From contig JALNWS010000200.1 of assembly GCA_023230755.1 (NCBI GenBank), forward strand, positions 1-7,146: DNA of 7,146 bases, read 5' to 3'. The DNA comes from Azoarcus sp. (GTDB lineage Bacteria; Pseudomonadota; Gammaproteobacteria; Burkholderiales; Rhodocyclaceae). Shown piece by piece: positions 6,992-7,146 of the stretch. The translations under genes were made by a program, and so were the position numbers. How positions within the stretch are numbered: position 1 is the first letter of the stretch; each line of letters opens with the position of its first letter. The notes below the pieces were generated by a model. That model was not told where the DNA came from and ran no database searches. It saw nothing but the letters and a program-made list of their open reading frames with translations.

Positions 6992-7022
6992 AACCCCGCT
7001 GACACGAAGTATCAGCGGGGTT
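6992..7022 (-). terminator. rRNA operon terminator downstream of 5S rRNA
   Basis: An 11-bp perfect stem pairs 6992-7002 (AACCCCGCTGA) with 7012-7022 (TCAGCGGGGTT) around a 9-base loop. On the minus strand it lies about 13 bases past the 3' end of 5S rRNA and is followed by a short T-rich stretch (TTTGTTG counted from the end of the stem). Position and strength fit the terminator of an rRNA operon reading leftward. Confidence 0.85.
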
Positions 7023-7035
7023 CAGCGTAGGGTTA

Positions 7036-7146
7036 GTCTGACGATGACCTACTTTCACGAGAACGAATCTCACTATCATCGGCGCGATCTTGTTTCACGG
7101 TCCTGTTCGGGATGGGAAGGGGTGGGGCCAAGACGCTATGGTCGTC
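7036..7146 (-). rRNA. rrf: 5S ribosomal RNA (5' end cut by the window edge)
   Basis: Read on the minus strand, the sequence starts GACGACCATAGCG, contains the hallmark CCCATCCCGAACAGG, and ends GTCATCGTCAGAC. These are the conserved 5S rRNA segments. About 111 bases are in the window; the 3' GTCAGAC would pair with a 5' GTCTGAC of which only GAC is visible, so about four to five bases of the gene lie beyond position 7146. As 5S is usually the last gene of a bacterial rRNA operon, 23S and 16S should lie to the right on the same strand. The sequence resembles betaproteobacterial 5S. Confidence 0.95.

Overview
The window looks like chromosomal DNA of a betaproteobacterium, most likely near the Rhodocyclales (Azoarcus/Thauera-like). 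This is an inference from three things. The coding DNA is GC-rich with G/C-biased third positions. The pyruvate dehydrogenase operon has the order aceE-aceF-lpdA with a lipoyl domain fused to E3, an arrangement typical of betaproteobacteria. The 5S rRNA at the right edge has a betaproteobacterial look. No species can be named from the sequence alone.

Positions 51-6208 hold a compact plus-strand operon encoding all three subunits of the pyruvate dehydrogenase complex: E1 (aceE, homodimeric type, 892 aa), E2 (aceF, two lipoyl domains, 549 aa) and E3 (lpdA, one N-terminal lipoyl domain, 598 aa). Gaps are 20 and 12 bases and each gene has a strong Shine-Dalgarno sequence; that of lpdA overlaps the aceF stop codon. 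E1 decarboxylates pyruvate and reductively acetylates lipoyl groups, E2 passes the acetyl group to CoA, and E3 reoxidises the dihydrolipoyl groups with NAD+. The catalytic motifs I looked for are present in all three. A strong intrinsic terminator at 6240-6270 closes the operon. Its promoter lies left of the window.

Positions 6271-7035 are a poorly coding junction between the pdh operon and an rRNA operon that points the opposite way. It holds a short minus-strand reading frame (6451-6738) that reads like the C-terminal remnant of a lost gene, an 8-base C run at that frame's upstream end, and a perfect 8-bp inverted repeat at 6857-6881.

Positions 6992-7146 are the distal end of a minus-strand rRNA operon: an 11-bp terminator hairpin followed (in plus coordinates) by a 5S rRNA gene whose first few bases lie beyond the window.

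I see no convincing novel system. The operon is ordinary central metabolism. The points most worth a second look are the relationship among the three lipoyl domains and the remnant-bearing junction beside the rRNA operon.
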